Positions 37,926 to 61,609 of a stretch of DNA of 64,000 nt are shown here, one piece after another; within the stretch, counting starts at the first letter, position 1; every line of letters begins with the position of its first letter. The DNA is from Telopea speciosissima (Eukaryota; Streptophyta; Magnoliopsida; Proteales; Proteaceae): assembly GCF_018873765.1 (NCBI RefSeq), contig NC_057924.1:558001-622000 (forward strand), in the 5' to 3' direction. Below the pieces are notes generated by a model, which saw nothing but the letters and a program-made list of their open reading frames with translations, searched no databases and was not told the origin of the DNA. Both the position numbers and the translations under genes were made by a program.

Positions 37926-38575
37926 ATTGGCACGCCCCTGATCTTGAATCCCGAAACCAACACCGAGAGATCCCGAGAGTCCAAAAAGAAGAGGAAGAAG
38001 AAACCTTCGAATCCGAGCCAGAATCAGAACCAGACGAGATGGAAATCCCCTGCCGAACAACAGAGTTATTCCTCCAAGCTCATCGAAGCTCTGCGTCAAG
38101 TTCGCCGTAATCCTTCACCTTCACTAGCACCGGCATTTTCTTCTTCCACTTCTGATTCTCCTTGTCTAGCGGAATCTATCCCGCGCGGGGGCCGTGCCGT
38201 GAGAGAAGCAGCAGACAGGGTCTTAGCCGTAGCAGCCAAGGGACGAACGAGATGGAGTCGAGCGCTGCTGACAAACAGACTCAAATTGAAGTTCAAGAAG
38301 AAGAGGAAGCAGAGAGTAGCTATCCCCGACAACTGTAGATCCAAGAGACGAGGGGGGATTAGCATCCTTGCCTTGAAGAAAGACAAGAGGTTGCCGACGG
38401 TTCAACGGAAGGTGCGTGTCCTCGGAAGCTTAGTTCCAGGATGCCGGAAACTCCCCTTCCCTGATCTTCTCGAGGAAGCCACAGATTACATAGCAGCCTT
38501 GGAGATGCAGGTCAGAGCCATGACCAACCTCACTCAACTGCTTTCCGTCGCTGGTGGCGCTGCACCCACCGCTGA
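37926..38575 (+). pseudogene. bHLH147/148-type transcription factor copy without start codon
   Basis: One open frame encodes the conserved features of plant atypical bHLH factors of the 147-150 group: [12 protein letters not shown] with a basic KKKRKKK stretch, then [65 protein letters not shown] and [17 protein letters not shown]. Such proteins regulate growth through dimerisation and bind DNA poorly. No ATG lies in frame between the upstream stop at 37923 and the core; the codon where family members start reads ATT (37926). Downstream the frame runs through an A run at about 38622-38640 into low-complexity residues instead of ending normally. With its position between long inverted repeats, this fits a captured, probably non-functional copy, though use of a non-ATG start cannot be excluded. 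Confidence 0.8.
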
Positions 38576-38828
38576 TCCTTTCGAGGCTGGACCGCCTCGG
38601 TTCCACGCAGAGGTGAACACCAGAAAAAAAAAAAAAAAAAAGGCCAGGTCTCCTACCTCTGGTTGTTCTTGCTCGCTTGTCGCGACCCTTTTTTTTTTAT
38701 TTTTTTCATTTGCCCATTATTCACTCTCATCATTCCTTCGCCTTGAATTTTATATTCTTGTATTTTATTTGTATAATGGCTCTCTTGTTTTTTAGCTTTT
38801 TCTCCAACATTGTTTAAATGCTTTCCAG

Positions 38829-39123
38829 TTTCCACGTATTGGGGGTCTATGGACTCCTGGAGGGAGTAACGGTCACCGTTTTGTACGACCGGCTGGTTCT
38901 GGTGGGGCTAATGGGGGAACCTGAGGACTTGCACGGACTGGGGCTCTGGGAAGTGGATTATGACACCTACGAGTGTAGGCCGATCAGGGAAATGCCGCCG
39001 GAGATGGTAGAGAAGATGATTAGGAACGGAAACTCGCCGCTCTCGACCATGCGTGATGGTGGAGAAGATGAGGAACAGAAACTCACCTTTAATCTGAACC
39101 TGCAGATCTCGCAGAGACTTTGA
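38829..39123 (+). pseudogene. Second gene fragment inside the TIR element
   Basis: After a plausible splice acceptor (CTTTCCAG, ending 38828) an open stretch reads VYGLLEGVTVTVLYDRLVLV, then LGLWEVDYDTYECRPIREMP and PEMVEKMIRNG before TGA at 39121. Codon content and hydrophobic pattern are those of real protein. It faintly recalls the kelch part of plant F-box/kelch proteins, but I do not recognise it with confidence. It is too short to be a complete gene and lacks a clear ATG context. Confidence 0.5.
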
Positions 39124-39165
39124 GTCTTCTGCTACCAATAGTAGTAGTTAGTTGAATTGATCAGC

Positions 39166-39539
39166 AGGGAGGGTGGGGTGTGGTGTTGTTAGGTTGCAGG
39201 GGGGTAGGGCAGGTGGGATTGAGTTGTCGCAGGTGGTGGGGCCAGTGGGGTTGCAGAGGAGAAGAAGAAGAAGGAGGAGGAGGAGGAGGGATGGTGGGTT
39301 CCATTAAGTTTGTTTCAAGAGTAAAATTATTAAAAAGGAAAAAATAAAGAATTAGGGGTATATTAATCATTTTAAATCATGAATTACCAACACAGTACCA
39401 CTTAACGGAAATGAGATAACAGAGTGGGGCTGACTGTAACAATTAACCAAACCTCAGGGAATGTGGTTGTATAATTTAAAAATATAGGGGATCAATTTGT
39501 ATTTAATACAAACCTTAGGGGGTGACAGTATAATTTTTC
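39166..39539. repeat. Internal copy of the element's right arm
   Basis: Reads in the same orientation as 40070-40341: GGTTGCAG, a GAAGAAGAAG triplet run, GGTGGGTTCCAT, then AATACAAACCTTAGGGGGTG and ACAGTATAATTTTTC. It is clearly more diverged from the left arm than the far right arm is. Confidence 0.65.
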
Positions 39540-40870
39540 TTTTTAATATTCTCCTGGTTAGCAAGAACTTCTTTCCCACTTTCGTTTTCTTTGGTTTCAT
39601 TCCTTGTTATCCCTTCTACAATCGGTCCAGAATTTTAACTTGGTTTTCGTTATCATCTTTCCTTCCTCATTCCCCTTTTCTAAAATTCCATATTTGCTGA
39701 ATCTGGGTGAAACATGAAAATAAGAGTTCCATCATCCGTGTGATTTCATGCTCTTATCTTTCTTATGGAGGGCTATCGATCATTATATAGAAAATTTATA
39801 TAGGGGTTTTAACTTGATTTAATAGTTTTTGTATCCTCCATCGTTCAATCCAACTGAAATTTTTGTCTCCAAGTCACAACGTTTCTCCTTCTTCATCTAC
39901 TCACCCTTCTGATTCAAGACTATTTGGGTTTTCTTTTTTTTCCTGGTAAAACAGAACTGAAGCAAAAATAAAGAGGTTAAACATGCAAGAGGGTGGCTTT
40001 CTCCAGGGAGAAATGGCCACGAATTTCACTTTTTATGGGGTTACTGGAAGAGGGTAGAGGATGGTAGACGGAGGTTGCAGCGGAGGTGGGGCGGTGGTTG
40101 AAGAAGAAGAAGAAGAAGAAGAAGAAGAAGAAGAGGAAGAAATAGTGGTGGGTCCCATTATGTTAGAAAATTTTTTTAAAAATTTAGAATATGATTAATT
40201 GAAGTAAAATTGTCATTTAAATTTGATATTTAACGTCATCCACTCAAGGATCCATTCAGGGGTGTGACTGTATAATTTAGAAACATAAAGAATCGTTTTG
40301 TATTTAGTATAAATCTCAGAGGATGACAGTGTAATTTTTCCAATAAAAAATGTCATCCAAACAAATGTCCCTACGCACGTTCTTATTGGGCCCCACGCTG
40401 CAAGGGCTGACCCAGACAGCCAGCTCTTGCCCTTTTTCATACTACAAAAAACAAAATGGGCAAGAATTTCCTGGTCGACGTAGACTACATACGGACATAC
40501 CCCTACTCAAGTTTCAACTCAAAATAGAATACTAAAAATTTCTAAAATACCATAAAGGTTCATTCATCATTGGTTACCAACATAGAAGAGTAAATGACTG
40601 ATGATCTTGAGACTAGCACATAGGCACATCCACATCATAAATTAAATATCCAGCGTTGAGAAATTGCAATATCACCCTTGAACATAGCATGATTAGATGT
40701 GCAGACCATGCAAGTTACTTGGTCTGTGCAAACCAGAAAACCTTTAACCAAAATGAAACCAAAAATTACTGAACTAAATAAATTATCATTCATTTCACTT
40801 GAAGGCTCCGAAACAATTATACACACTGAAATGACCAAATTGATTGAAACTATTAATATATGTTAGGGAA

Positions 40871-40992
40871 GAGAGGTTTTATGCACGGTCGTTCAAACAA
40901 CCGTTAGATGGGGTGAGGGGTGTACCGTACTCCTTCATCCCCATCCAACGGTTGTGTGTGACTCCATCATGCACGGTGCAAAAAACCTTTTT
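40871..40992. mobile_element. Small MITE (about 122 bp)
   Basis: GAGGTTTTATGCACGGTCG and CAACCGTTAGATGGGG on the left are mirrored on the right by CCCCATCCAACGGTTG and ATGCACGGTGCAAAAAACCT. The two arms make up nearly the whole element. It lies downstream of the E2 gene. Confidence 0.6.
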
Positions 40993-41945
40993 GACTTATG
41001 TTATAAACAAAAATTTTGATAGAGCGGACTGAAATTTACAATTGTGTCTTCATATGATAATCATAGTTTTAGTTGGAAAACCAGATTTTCGACTCGTCCT
41101 TTTGAAAATCTGATGATTTGGGGAGGCAATCCTGGTTAGGACAACAAACAAAAATTTTAGGAATTTGTTTAGTTGTAACTAAATTATGGTCTATGAATAA
41201 TATATGACCTAATAACTTGAGTGTTTTCGTTAAGTTAAAACTTGGACTACCTCCAACCTAGTCTCGTAATTTTTTAAACCTAAGCAAATCTTCAGGACTC
41301 CTGATCAGGTTTCATTCTTTTTGTACTCTCAAGTGACTTGTCCAAATCAAGACCTAGTTTTCCATCTATGAAAAACAAAAACCATCTCACCCAATTTTTT
41401 TTTAATGCTATGCTCCTACCCCTTACGATGCGTGTGTTGGGTTTCCAGTCTCCAGTAAATAGTCTTCATGCATTTCGTATTGCAATAGAAACTCATCATG
41501 GTTTCAAAAATTGGTATCAGATCGATTCATGCATTTCGTATAGCAATGGGAACTCATCATGGTTTCTAATTTTGAAATCAGATCAATCGAATTGGAATCG
41601 CCGATTCAGATACGGATAGAAAACGGCACTAACATATTCAAAACCTTGGACCTCATCAGTAAACGATCCATATACGACAAATTTACAAGACAACGTAACC
41701 ATTTCAAGAAACCAGAAAATGGAGGGAACACAGTCATTAGGGACCCAGAATCATAAGCTTAATGTCATATATGAGCGCATATCCTAGTCCACAATAAATT
41801 CACATAAACTCAACCAGAACCATCGAAAAGCATAGAATCACAAAGTGCCTAGCTAAATTCAAACTCTTTAGACATCCTAGCATTTTCCTCTTATTTACTT
41901 AGAATATAAGCCAATACAATCCTATAAAGAGGCATAGTAAGGATT

Positions 41946-53952
<12,007 letters not shown>

Positions 53953-55275
53953 CAACTATTATACGAAGTCCAAAAAGAAGAGCCAGCAATCACTGCACAA
54001 CCAATGCAATCTGTCAATTGCAATGACCTGACCAGGCTTAAAACATGAGCAAAAAAAGTTCTCCCACACAACCGTGTATGAAAGAATCACCTTAGCAGAC
54101 ACACCTATTTTTGCCATGTGGAAGAGTAATGTGGCAACTCTGGCTGTTAAATATGTAGAGGATTATCTGGATTTGTTATGTGTAAAATTACAGACCCAAA
54201 CTCAATCAAATACCCCCTGCATGCTAATGAATCCCCGTGTATGTCCATGCATGCCTACTGGTAATCCGACAAATATTGGGGGATTTCTCCTATTTTCCAA
54301 TGCTTTTCTTTTCCAGTTGGCAAACTCCATTTGGGCTGAAACTGGCTATGAGGAGGGGACTTTGAGTCTACATGTCCACAAAATTTCAGCCCTATCTGAC
54401 CTGCCATATGGCAGATCTACATGCTGTTAAGGAGATTTTTTCCTTGACGTGCATGTAAGAAAATCAGGTTCAAAAATTATAATCCAAGTTTCAGAAAAAC
54501 AAAAATCCTTCTGAAGAAATTTGACGAGCCTTTGTCTCACTAAAACAAACAAAAAGCAGGGAATAGTCATAAAGTAACCCTGTAAAAAATATATATATAC
54601 CTATATATAAAGGAACATGCCCGGATTTGCTTTGACAAGGAACACTAAACGACCACAAATCCAGAACAATACCTAGACAACGAATTCAAAGTAGAAGTAC
54701 AAAATGGAAACTATAGCTAAAATTCCGCTGAAAATTGAACGGAATACAGAAAATATTAAAATAAATATTCCGTGTTTTACTTGCCTTGGAAGAATGTCGA
54801 TTCATGATTCATGACTCATGACTCTGTGACTAGAGAAACATGGAAATCAACACACAACCGTGATCAACCAAACAATGCAGCAAAACAAATAACAAAATCC
54901 AAGGCTTTATCCGCGACAGCCATCGAGATCCAGCAATCCCAAAATTAAACCCGATAATAGATCGACACAAGAACAAAATCAAAAGAAAAACCCGAAACCC
55001 TAAAAAAATGAGAAACTAAACATGGGGACTTGAAGCAGAACAAGGAGTGCCTTCGAATCAACAAAAAGAAGCAGCAGAAATAGGAAAAATCTTCCACAAT
55101 ATGGGAAGCATAGAGTTAAGAGGTTTACCTGAACTGCGAGGTTTGTCGACTCCAGGCGCTTAGGGCAACTCTTCTTTCTGTTTAGGTAGTAGAGAGAAGG
55201 AACAGAGGCTTCCTTGTAGGGTGCGCGTCTACTTCTTTGTTGCGTCGTAGACTCGTAGTCCCGTTCACACTCACA
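53953..55275 (-). other. Probable 5' UTR of the E2 gene with a leader intron
   Basis: On the - strand a donor TTCAG|GTAAAC (exon end 55129) and an acceptor ATAG|TTGATGG just before the start codon (exon start 53955) would remove 53956-55128. Leader introns are common in plant ubiquitin-pathway genes. The upstream leader exon would be about 55129-55275. The intron contains a MITE relative at about 54090-54430. The transcription start is not fixed. Confidence 0.5.
54090..54430. repeat. Inverted relative of the 17515 MITE
   Basis: The reverse complement of 17515-17846 resembles this stretch: blocks around CATGTCCACAAAATTTCAGCCC, TGCCATATGGCAGAT and GGGACTTTGAG occur in the opposite order. Terminal repeats are less clear. 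It lies in the presumed leader intron of the E2 gene. Confidence 0.5.
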
Positions 55276-55909
55276 CACAAAATAGAGACAGAAATGGATG
55301 ACGGACCAATCCGCGGTGTTACCAAAAAAATATCCTGGATGTTACTCTTTATTCTCCCTCGCTTTTTCCCCCAAAAGCCCCTCCCCCTTCCCAACTTTGG
55401 AAATTAAAAAAAAAAAAAAAAAAAAAAACGCCCCTTGCCTGTTGAATTTACGATTGTATCCCTTTTCCCCATACTCTCGCATTAGGGGTGTAAGTTTGGC
55501 CATGTTGGCTGAACCCACTGAGCCCAATTAGGACCGGGACTGAGATACCTTGTCCCTGAGGGTGGGTCAAGACTAGAAATTTCTGCTGAGTTTAGGTCGC
55601 ATTGGGTCGGATCAAATTTGAGGGCTCGGGGCCTCGGGCTAAGCCCGACCCGTCCTATCCCAGCCCTATTTCAAGTTATACTATAAAATATACAACAACA
55701 ACAACAAATAAGTCTTATACATAGTCTATAATATATATTATATCAATATATATACGTCCTCTGGGAGTTGCGTTGCGAGTATTAGTTGCCTTTTAGGGCC
55801 GTTGGGCAAAAGGTAAGACCCAGTTTGCGGTTAATTTGCAACTAAGATCTCCTTCACCCTTTGGTGGATGGAAGTATACCTTAGTTAGGGGGATATGTTC
55901 CGATAAACT
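55276..55909. other. E2 promoter region and left flank of the viral sequence
   Basis: An A run (about 55408-55428) is followed by GGGTGTAAGTTTGGCC and CCCGACCC-rich repeat sequence (55490-55670), a CAACAACAAC run and TA-rich sequence to about 55755. From about 55756 to the first viral codon the sequence is probably viral leader, but the exact junction could not be fixed. Confidence 0.45.
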
Positions 55910-56728
55910 ATGAGTAGACTTAGTAGAACCATGTCTTCGAGACTAGTCGGCGACTTCAGTTCGCCAAGTCAAGTAATTAGTAATGAAGTTCTAACAAGTG
56001 ACCTTGATCAGTCCCTTCAAAACTGGACCTTACCCAAGGTCCCAACCAAAGAAGTTTACAAACAAGAATGGTATAGTTTCACTGAAACTATCAAGACTGT
56101 AGAACAAACTATAAATTACTCTCCAGATATGGAAGAGATCCAGCTCTTAGATCCTTCAAATCTTAACAAATTAAAAAAGGATTTTAATTATCTCCATATA
56201 GGACTTATACAAGTTGCCATCAAACCCCTGCACAGGGAAGGACTCAACGTAGCCCTCCTGCTTGCACTCAGGGATCAAAGGTTCCTGCAATTTGATGATT
56301 CCCTTCTAGGGATGATAGAAACAAGTCTCCACAAAGGCCCAGTTTATTTCAATTGTTACCCAGACATAAATTTATCCCTGAATGATGCAAATCTTCTGGA
56401 TACCTTAAAAGTTAACATCCTTACAAGTGGTTACAAGATGAAACAAGGTTCTATATCAATTGCCATAATCCATAGAATCCAGTACAAAGCCATGAGAACT
56501 TTAAGACCCAAGGCTCTAAGAAGAACCATCAAAGGACAAACCACGTTCATAGAAACGGACTTTGTCCATTCAAGAACAGTTCACCCTAAAACGGTGAGCT
56601 GGAAAGACATTAAGTTTCCGACAAAATGGTGTCTCCAGGCACCTTGCCCGAAGTCACTTGTTGAACCAAACAGTGGCGTTGAATCTATAAACCAAGATCA
56701 AGACGGAATGGTTACTATAACATTCTAG
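55910..56728 (+). pseudogene. Viral movement protein region
   Basis: An open stretch of 272 codons has the core of the caulimovirid 30K-type movement protein, which lines plasmodesmata for cell-to-cell spread: a YLHIGLIQVAIKPL segment, then LRDQRFLQFDDSLLG and GPVYFNCYPDINLSLND. It stops at a TAG, after which the same frame continues into the coat region. Identification is from family pattern and from its position at the start of the block. Confidence 0.75.
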
Positions 56729-56878
56729 AGGAAAGATAAACAAATAAAACCAAATCCTGAAGAGTTTGAAAGACTCAGTCAAGTCCCAAGTAGAGCTTCA
56801 ACCTCTAGTTCTCTAACAAATCTCCACTTAGAAAACCAAAGGTTACATGAACAATTAAGATCCTTACATATTTTAGGA

Positions 56879-58822
56879 TTGCATACTCCAATTAACAGTA
56901 ATGTCACCCAAGGAATTTGTGAAGAACAATCTAACGAGTCTTCTCCAACAAAGGAACCAGCTTCACCAACTCAAACTGACATGCAACACGAAGCAAGAGT
57001 TGCTGTCATAACAGTAGAAGACTATGAGATAGACAAACCCAAACTCATAGTAGATTTCAGTTCACCCAGAAACGCTGAAAAAAGAGAATGGTTTTTTAGC
57101 TACTTCTCAAAAGAAAAATAACAAGAAATCAAGAACCTCTGGTACGACAAAATGAGAATCATCAAAGTAGATGTTATGTTCTTCACATATTTAGACATTT
57201 ATACAAGTAATAACAATATTCCTTATCCCTTCTCAAACATCAACGCCAGTAAGAAGGTATACTACACCTGGAAATTGGCAGATTACAAGACCATAGAAAC
57301 GATACACCCTCCTGGTTCAAATGTTAAATTAAAAATTAACAACACGAAAATCTTGGCAACACCTTTTAGATCTATTGAAGGTGTTTCTGATGGATCCAAG
57401 AAAATTATTGAACAGACAAATTATACAAATCAGTACTTACAAACCATAGGAAGTCAATTGATTAGAATAGAGAACTTAGTCCAAAGAGACACTCAAATAG
57501 AACAAACATCTCTAAGTCAAGCTAGTACTTCCTCAACAACAACCATGTTCAAACCTTTCACAATTTCCAACAAAAGTTTAAAAAACTTAAACAATCAAGA
57601 AAACAAAGACTTAATAAGTCAAATTTCTACAAGATTACAAAACATGGTTGTCCCAGACACACTTCAAAAGGAAACACAAGGAAGCTCTGCTTCAAATGTA
57701 GCAAACATCCAACAAATGGCTTCCTCTGAATCATCCAGTGATGATGAGAAGCAAGACCAAGTAAATGCAATAACCAGTCCGTACATGAACAATAATTACT
57801 ATCCAAGACCTACTTACCCAGATCTCCAAATTGAACAAATAAGGGAATTTTTTCAAGCAAATTACCAAAGTGGTACCATCTATGAATGGAACATAGATGG
57901 TATGTCAGATTATAACTTAGCTAACAAACTTCAACAAATGACCATGGTGAGCAATGCTCGTCAGATTAAGAACATACCTGATCAAGCCATACCAGAAATT
58001 ATTATTTATGGGTTTACAGGTCAATTAAAAGGTTGGTGGGATAATGTTCTCAGTCCAACTGAAAAAGAATCAATTCTGAATGTCGTTCAAACTAATGGAC
58101 AAGGTTTACCAATTATAATTGAGGATCAACCAGTTGAAGACGCAGTAAACACTTTAATTTTTAGTATAACCAAGTATTTTTTAGGAGATCCCACAAGACT
58201 CAAGGATAGGTCTTTTGAACAATTATCAAACCTCAAGTGTAAAAAATTACACGATTTCAAGTGGTATAAAGACATATTCATGACCAAGGTTCTAACTAGG
58301 GAAGATGCAAATCTCCCCTGTTAGAAAGAAAAATTCCTTACTGGGTTACCTAGTTTATTTTCTGAGAAACTCAAACAAAAATTAAGAGAAGAAAACAACG
58401 GGAAAATACCCTATCAAACCCTCACCTATGATGACCTCATAAGTCTTGTACACAAAGAAGGGTTAGCCCTGTGTACGGATATCAAACTTAGAAAACAAAT
58501 TAGAAAAGAATCAAAATCCTACAAGCAAGAATTAGGGGGATTCTGTGAACAGTTTGGTTTCGATTCGAAAAACATTTCTCAAAAGAAACATAAAAGCCAT
58601 AGGCATAACAGGAAAAATAGATACTCAAATAAGTACAAAACCAGAAAAGAACCGGATAAAAATTTAGACAGTAGATCTAGCCCAAAGAAACAGAGACCTT
58701 ACAAAAGAACCTTCCAAAAATCAAGATCAACCCAAAACACTAAGACTGGTTGTTACAACAGTGGTAAACCAGGCCACATAGTCAAATACTGTAGACTTGC
58801 AAAAAAGATTAACACACTCATA
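56879..58822 (+). pseudogene. Viral coat protein region with altered zinc knuckle
   Basis: The frame carries a GFTGQLKGWWDN segment and a basic Lys/Arg-rich tail, as in caulimovirid coat proteins. Stops at 57119 and 58322 break it. The CCHC zinc knuckle near 58751-58792 reads CYNSGKPGHIVKYC, with Ser in place of the second Cys. That residue normally binds zinc and packages RNA, so the motif is probably dead. Confidence 0.75.
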
Positions 58823-59368
58823 ATGCCTGATGATACCAAAATCCAACTTTTAGCCTATTTGGGTCAAAACAGTTCCGAGAGTGAAACAGAAACCCAAGAA
58901 AATGAGTTGAACCAAATTGAGTCAAACAGTGATAGTGATGAACATGTTTCTCCTTGTAATTGTAGCCAAGGAGTTTTCTGTAAAAATTGTGATGATTCAG
59001 AATCATCAAAATCTATAAACATGATACAATCTAGTTCAGGACTTAAAACCTTTAACAAACCAGAAGAATTTCTCAACTTTGTTGATCAAATCAAAGATAA
59101 ACATACCAAGACTTTATACCTTCAACATGCCCAAGAACTCTTACAACAGGTCTCATCAACAAAACCCCAAACTAAGGCAACCATAAAAAATATTTATAAG
59201 AAGTTTGACAAAACTCCTACTTCTTCACAAAATCCGGATCAAGTTAAAATTGCCAGCCTAGAAGCTACTACAAATGATTTAAAGACTGAAATCAAAAATA
59301 TAAAAGCAAACATAGCAAGTTTAAAGAAGTTCCAGCAAAAGATCGAATTAGAGGTAGAAGAAGAATAA
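58823..59368 (+). pseudogene. Viral linker region with a Cys cluster and coiled coil
   Basis: An open stretch between coat and protease. It has an acidic part, a second Cys-rich motif (CNCSQGVFCKNC, near 58953-58990) and a charged C-terminal coiled coil ending at a TAA (59366). Its function is not known to me; the position suggests a spacer processed from the polyprotein. Confidence 0.5.
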
Positions 59369-59379
59369 GACAACAGTAT

Positions 59380-59962
59380 ACAAACTTTACCAAACAATAA
59401 TGAAGATTTTTTTGATATTATTAACAAAGTCAAATGCCAACAGTGGTATGTCAATATTACTATTGTCATATCCTCAGCCCATAAGATCAGCACCATAGCC
59501 CTGGTTGACTCAGGAGCTCAAATGAATTGCATACAAGAAGGGTTAGTCCCAACCCAGTATTTTGAAAAGACAACTCAAAAATTAACAGGGGCAAATGGCT
59601 CAAGACTAAACGTAAATTATAAATTATCAGATGTTCACATCTGCAACCAAGGAGTTTGTTTAAAACAAGTATTCATATTAGTAAAAGACCTTAACACTGA
59701 AGTTATTCTAGGACAACCTTTCCTAGAACTCATAAAACCCTTCACTGTTTCAGATCAAGGAATTACAACAACTATCCTAGGTAAACAAGTCCATTTCCAG
59801 TTTTTTGAGCAAGCCAAAACAAAAGAAATAGACCTGCTCAAAACAGTAGCCATTTCAGAACAATCAACTATAAGTCAAATTCAAAATAAACAAAAACATC
59901 TGCAATATCTAAAACAAGAGGTTAACCATAGGACTATTGAACAGAAACTCCAAGAAAAATAG
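59380..59962 (+). pseudogene. Viral aspartic protease region
   Basis: The retropepsin signature VDSGAQ lies at about 59504-59521, followed by a beta-rich stretch ending in ILGQPFL, which resembles the second conserved motif of these proteases. The enzyme cleaves the viral polyprotein. A run of A residues near 59955 is where the frame changes, creating a TAG at 59960. Confidence 0.8.
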
Positions 59963-61582
59963 TTCAAAAACAAATTTCTAACACCAAGGCCCAAATTGAA
60001 AATGAACTCTGTTCAGAGTTTCCTGATGCCTTCTGGCACAAACGTAGACATATTGTCCATCTCCCCTATGAACCAAGTTTTACAGATAAAGACATCCCTA
60101 CAAAAGCCAGACCCATTCAAATGACTCAAGAACTACAAGAAATATGTAAAAAATAAATTCAAGATCTTCTTAATAAAAAAATTAATCAGTAAGAGCAAGT
60201 CACCTTGGAGCTGTGCTGCTTTCTACGTTAATAAGAACGCTGAAATAGAAAGAGGAACACCCAGACTTGTCATAAACTACAAGCCTTTAAATGAAGCTTT
60301 ACAATGGATCAGATATCCTATACCAAATAAAAAAGAATTACTTCAAAGGCTTTATCAAGCTACAATCTTTTCAAAGTTTGACCTCAAGTCTGGATATTGG
60401 CAAATCCAAATTCATAAGGAAGACCGTTACAAAACGGCCTTCACCACACCATTTGGTCATTACGAATGGAACGTAATGCCTTTTGGTTTAAAAAATGCCC
60501 CTAGTGAATTTCAAAATATTATGAACGACATCCTAAACCCATTTGGACAGTTCATAATAGTTTATATTGATGATGTTCTAGTTTTTTCCAAGTCTATTGA
60601 ACAACACTTCAAGCACCTTAGGAGCTTCTTCCACACCATGAAAACTAGTGGATTAGTTCTTTCCCAGAAAAAGATGGAGTTATTCCAGATCAAGGTTAGA
60701 TTTTTAGGTCATTACATTTACCAGAACCAGGTCATCCCAATAGAAAGATCTATAGCTTTTGCTGATAAATTCCCTGACCAAATCCTAGACAAAAAACAAT
60801 TACAGAGGTTCCTAGGAAGCCTAAATTATGTCAGAGATTTCATTCCTCAAATTAGCCAATTATGTAAAGATCTTTACTCTAGGCTCAAGAAAAAACCAAG
60901 TCCATGGACTTCAAACCATACCAAAGCAGTCCAAGATATTCAAAAATTAGTCAAAGAAATCCCATGTTTAAAACTTGCAGATCCGGCACTCTTCAAAATT
61001 GTAGAAACTGATGCCTCTGAACTTGGATACGGAGGCATCCTTAAACAAGTCCAAAATGATAAAGAACAATTAGTCCAGTTTGCTTCAGGAGTTTGGAACC
61101 CAGCCCAGCAAAATTATAGTACCATTAAAAAAGAAATCCTTTCAGTAGTTCTTTGCATCCAAAAATTTCAAAGTGATCTTTTAAACAAAAATTTTTTAGT
61201 AAGAGTTGATTGCAGTGCCGCAAAACAAGTCTTAAAAAATGATGTTCAAAATATTGCTTCAAAACAGATTTTTGCAAGATGGCAAGCCCTTTTATCGAGT
61301 TTTGATTTTGACATAACTTACATAAAAGGAGAAATGAATTCAATTCCTGATTTCTTGACCCGTGAATTCTTGCAGGGTCCTAAAACAATTTATGTTATCA
61401 TGGCTCCTAAGGAGCCCCCCAAACCAAGCATAAAATCAAAAGGTTCCTATGCCAAACCAGCTTCTTCAAGTCAACTAGTCAAAGTGTCCCCTTCCAAAAC
61501 AATAGTTGAAAGTGTTCCCTTCACCCAAGTCGTGGCTAGTCAGTCCACTCAAATAGTTCCTAACACAAGGTCATCCCAATAG
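59963..61582 (+). pseudogene. Viral reverse transcriptase and RNase H region
   Basis: Fragments in order: the RT N-terminus in frame 1 (59995-60170, with a stop near 60154), then frame 2 from about 60185: VINYKPLN, FDLKSGYWQIQI, FGLKNAPSEFQ and the catalytic YIDD at 60563-60574. RNase H follows with VETDASELGYGG, the KKEIL block and RVDCSA. Two frame changes (near 59955 and 60170-60185) break the RT. The RNase H part is open to the TAG at 61580. Confidence 0.88.
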
Positions 61583-61609
61583 CCCTCTAGGCCAAGTTCC
61601 TCCACAATA

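Larger units (their letters stand above)
37641..40341. mobile_element. Long-TIR (Mutator-like) element carrying gene fragments, Pack-MULE candidate
   Basis: The left arm, about 37641-37880, begins GGGTAAATTACAGTGCC. It is mirrored by the right arm, about 40070-40341, whose reverse complement begins GGAAAAATTACACTGTC. Shared blocks in both arms include GGGACCCACCACTATTTCTTC, then a TTC/GAA triplet run, then CAACCACC and CCGCTGCAACCT. Arms of more than 200 bp with captured gene sequence between them are typical of Pack-MULEs. No 9-bp TSD could be read because the flanks are AT-rich, and no transposase is present. A third, more diverged copy of the right arm lies inside at 39166-39539, so this may be two nested or fused elements. 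Confidence 0.7.

Noticed and set aside
37944..38795. Functional bHLH gene
   Set aside because: No in-frame ATG before the conserved core, abnormal C-terminal readthrough and position between long inverted repeats favour a captured copy.
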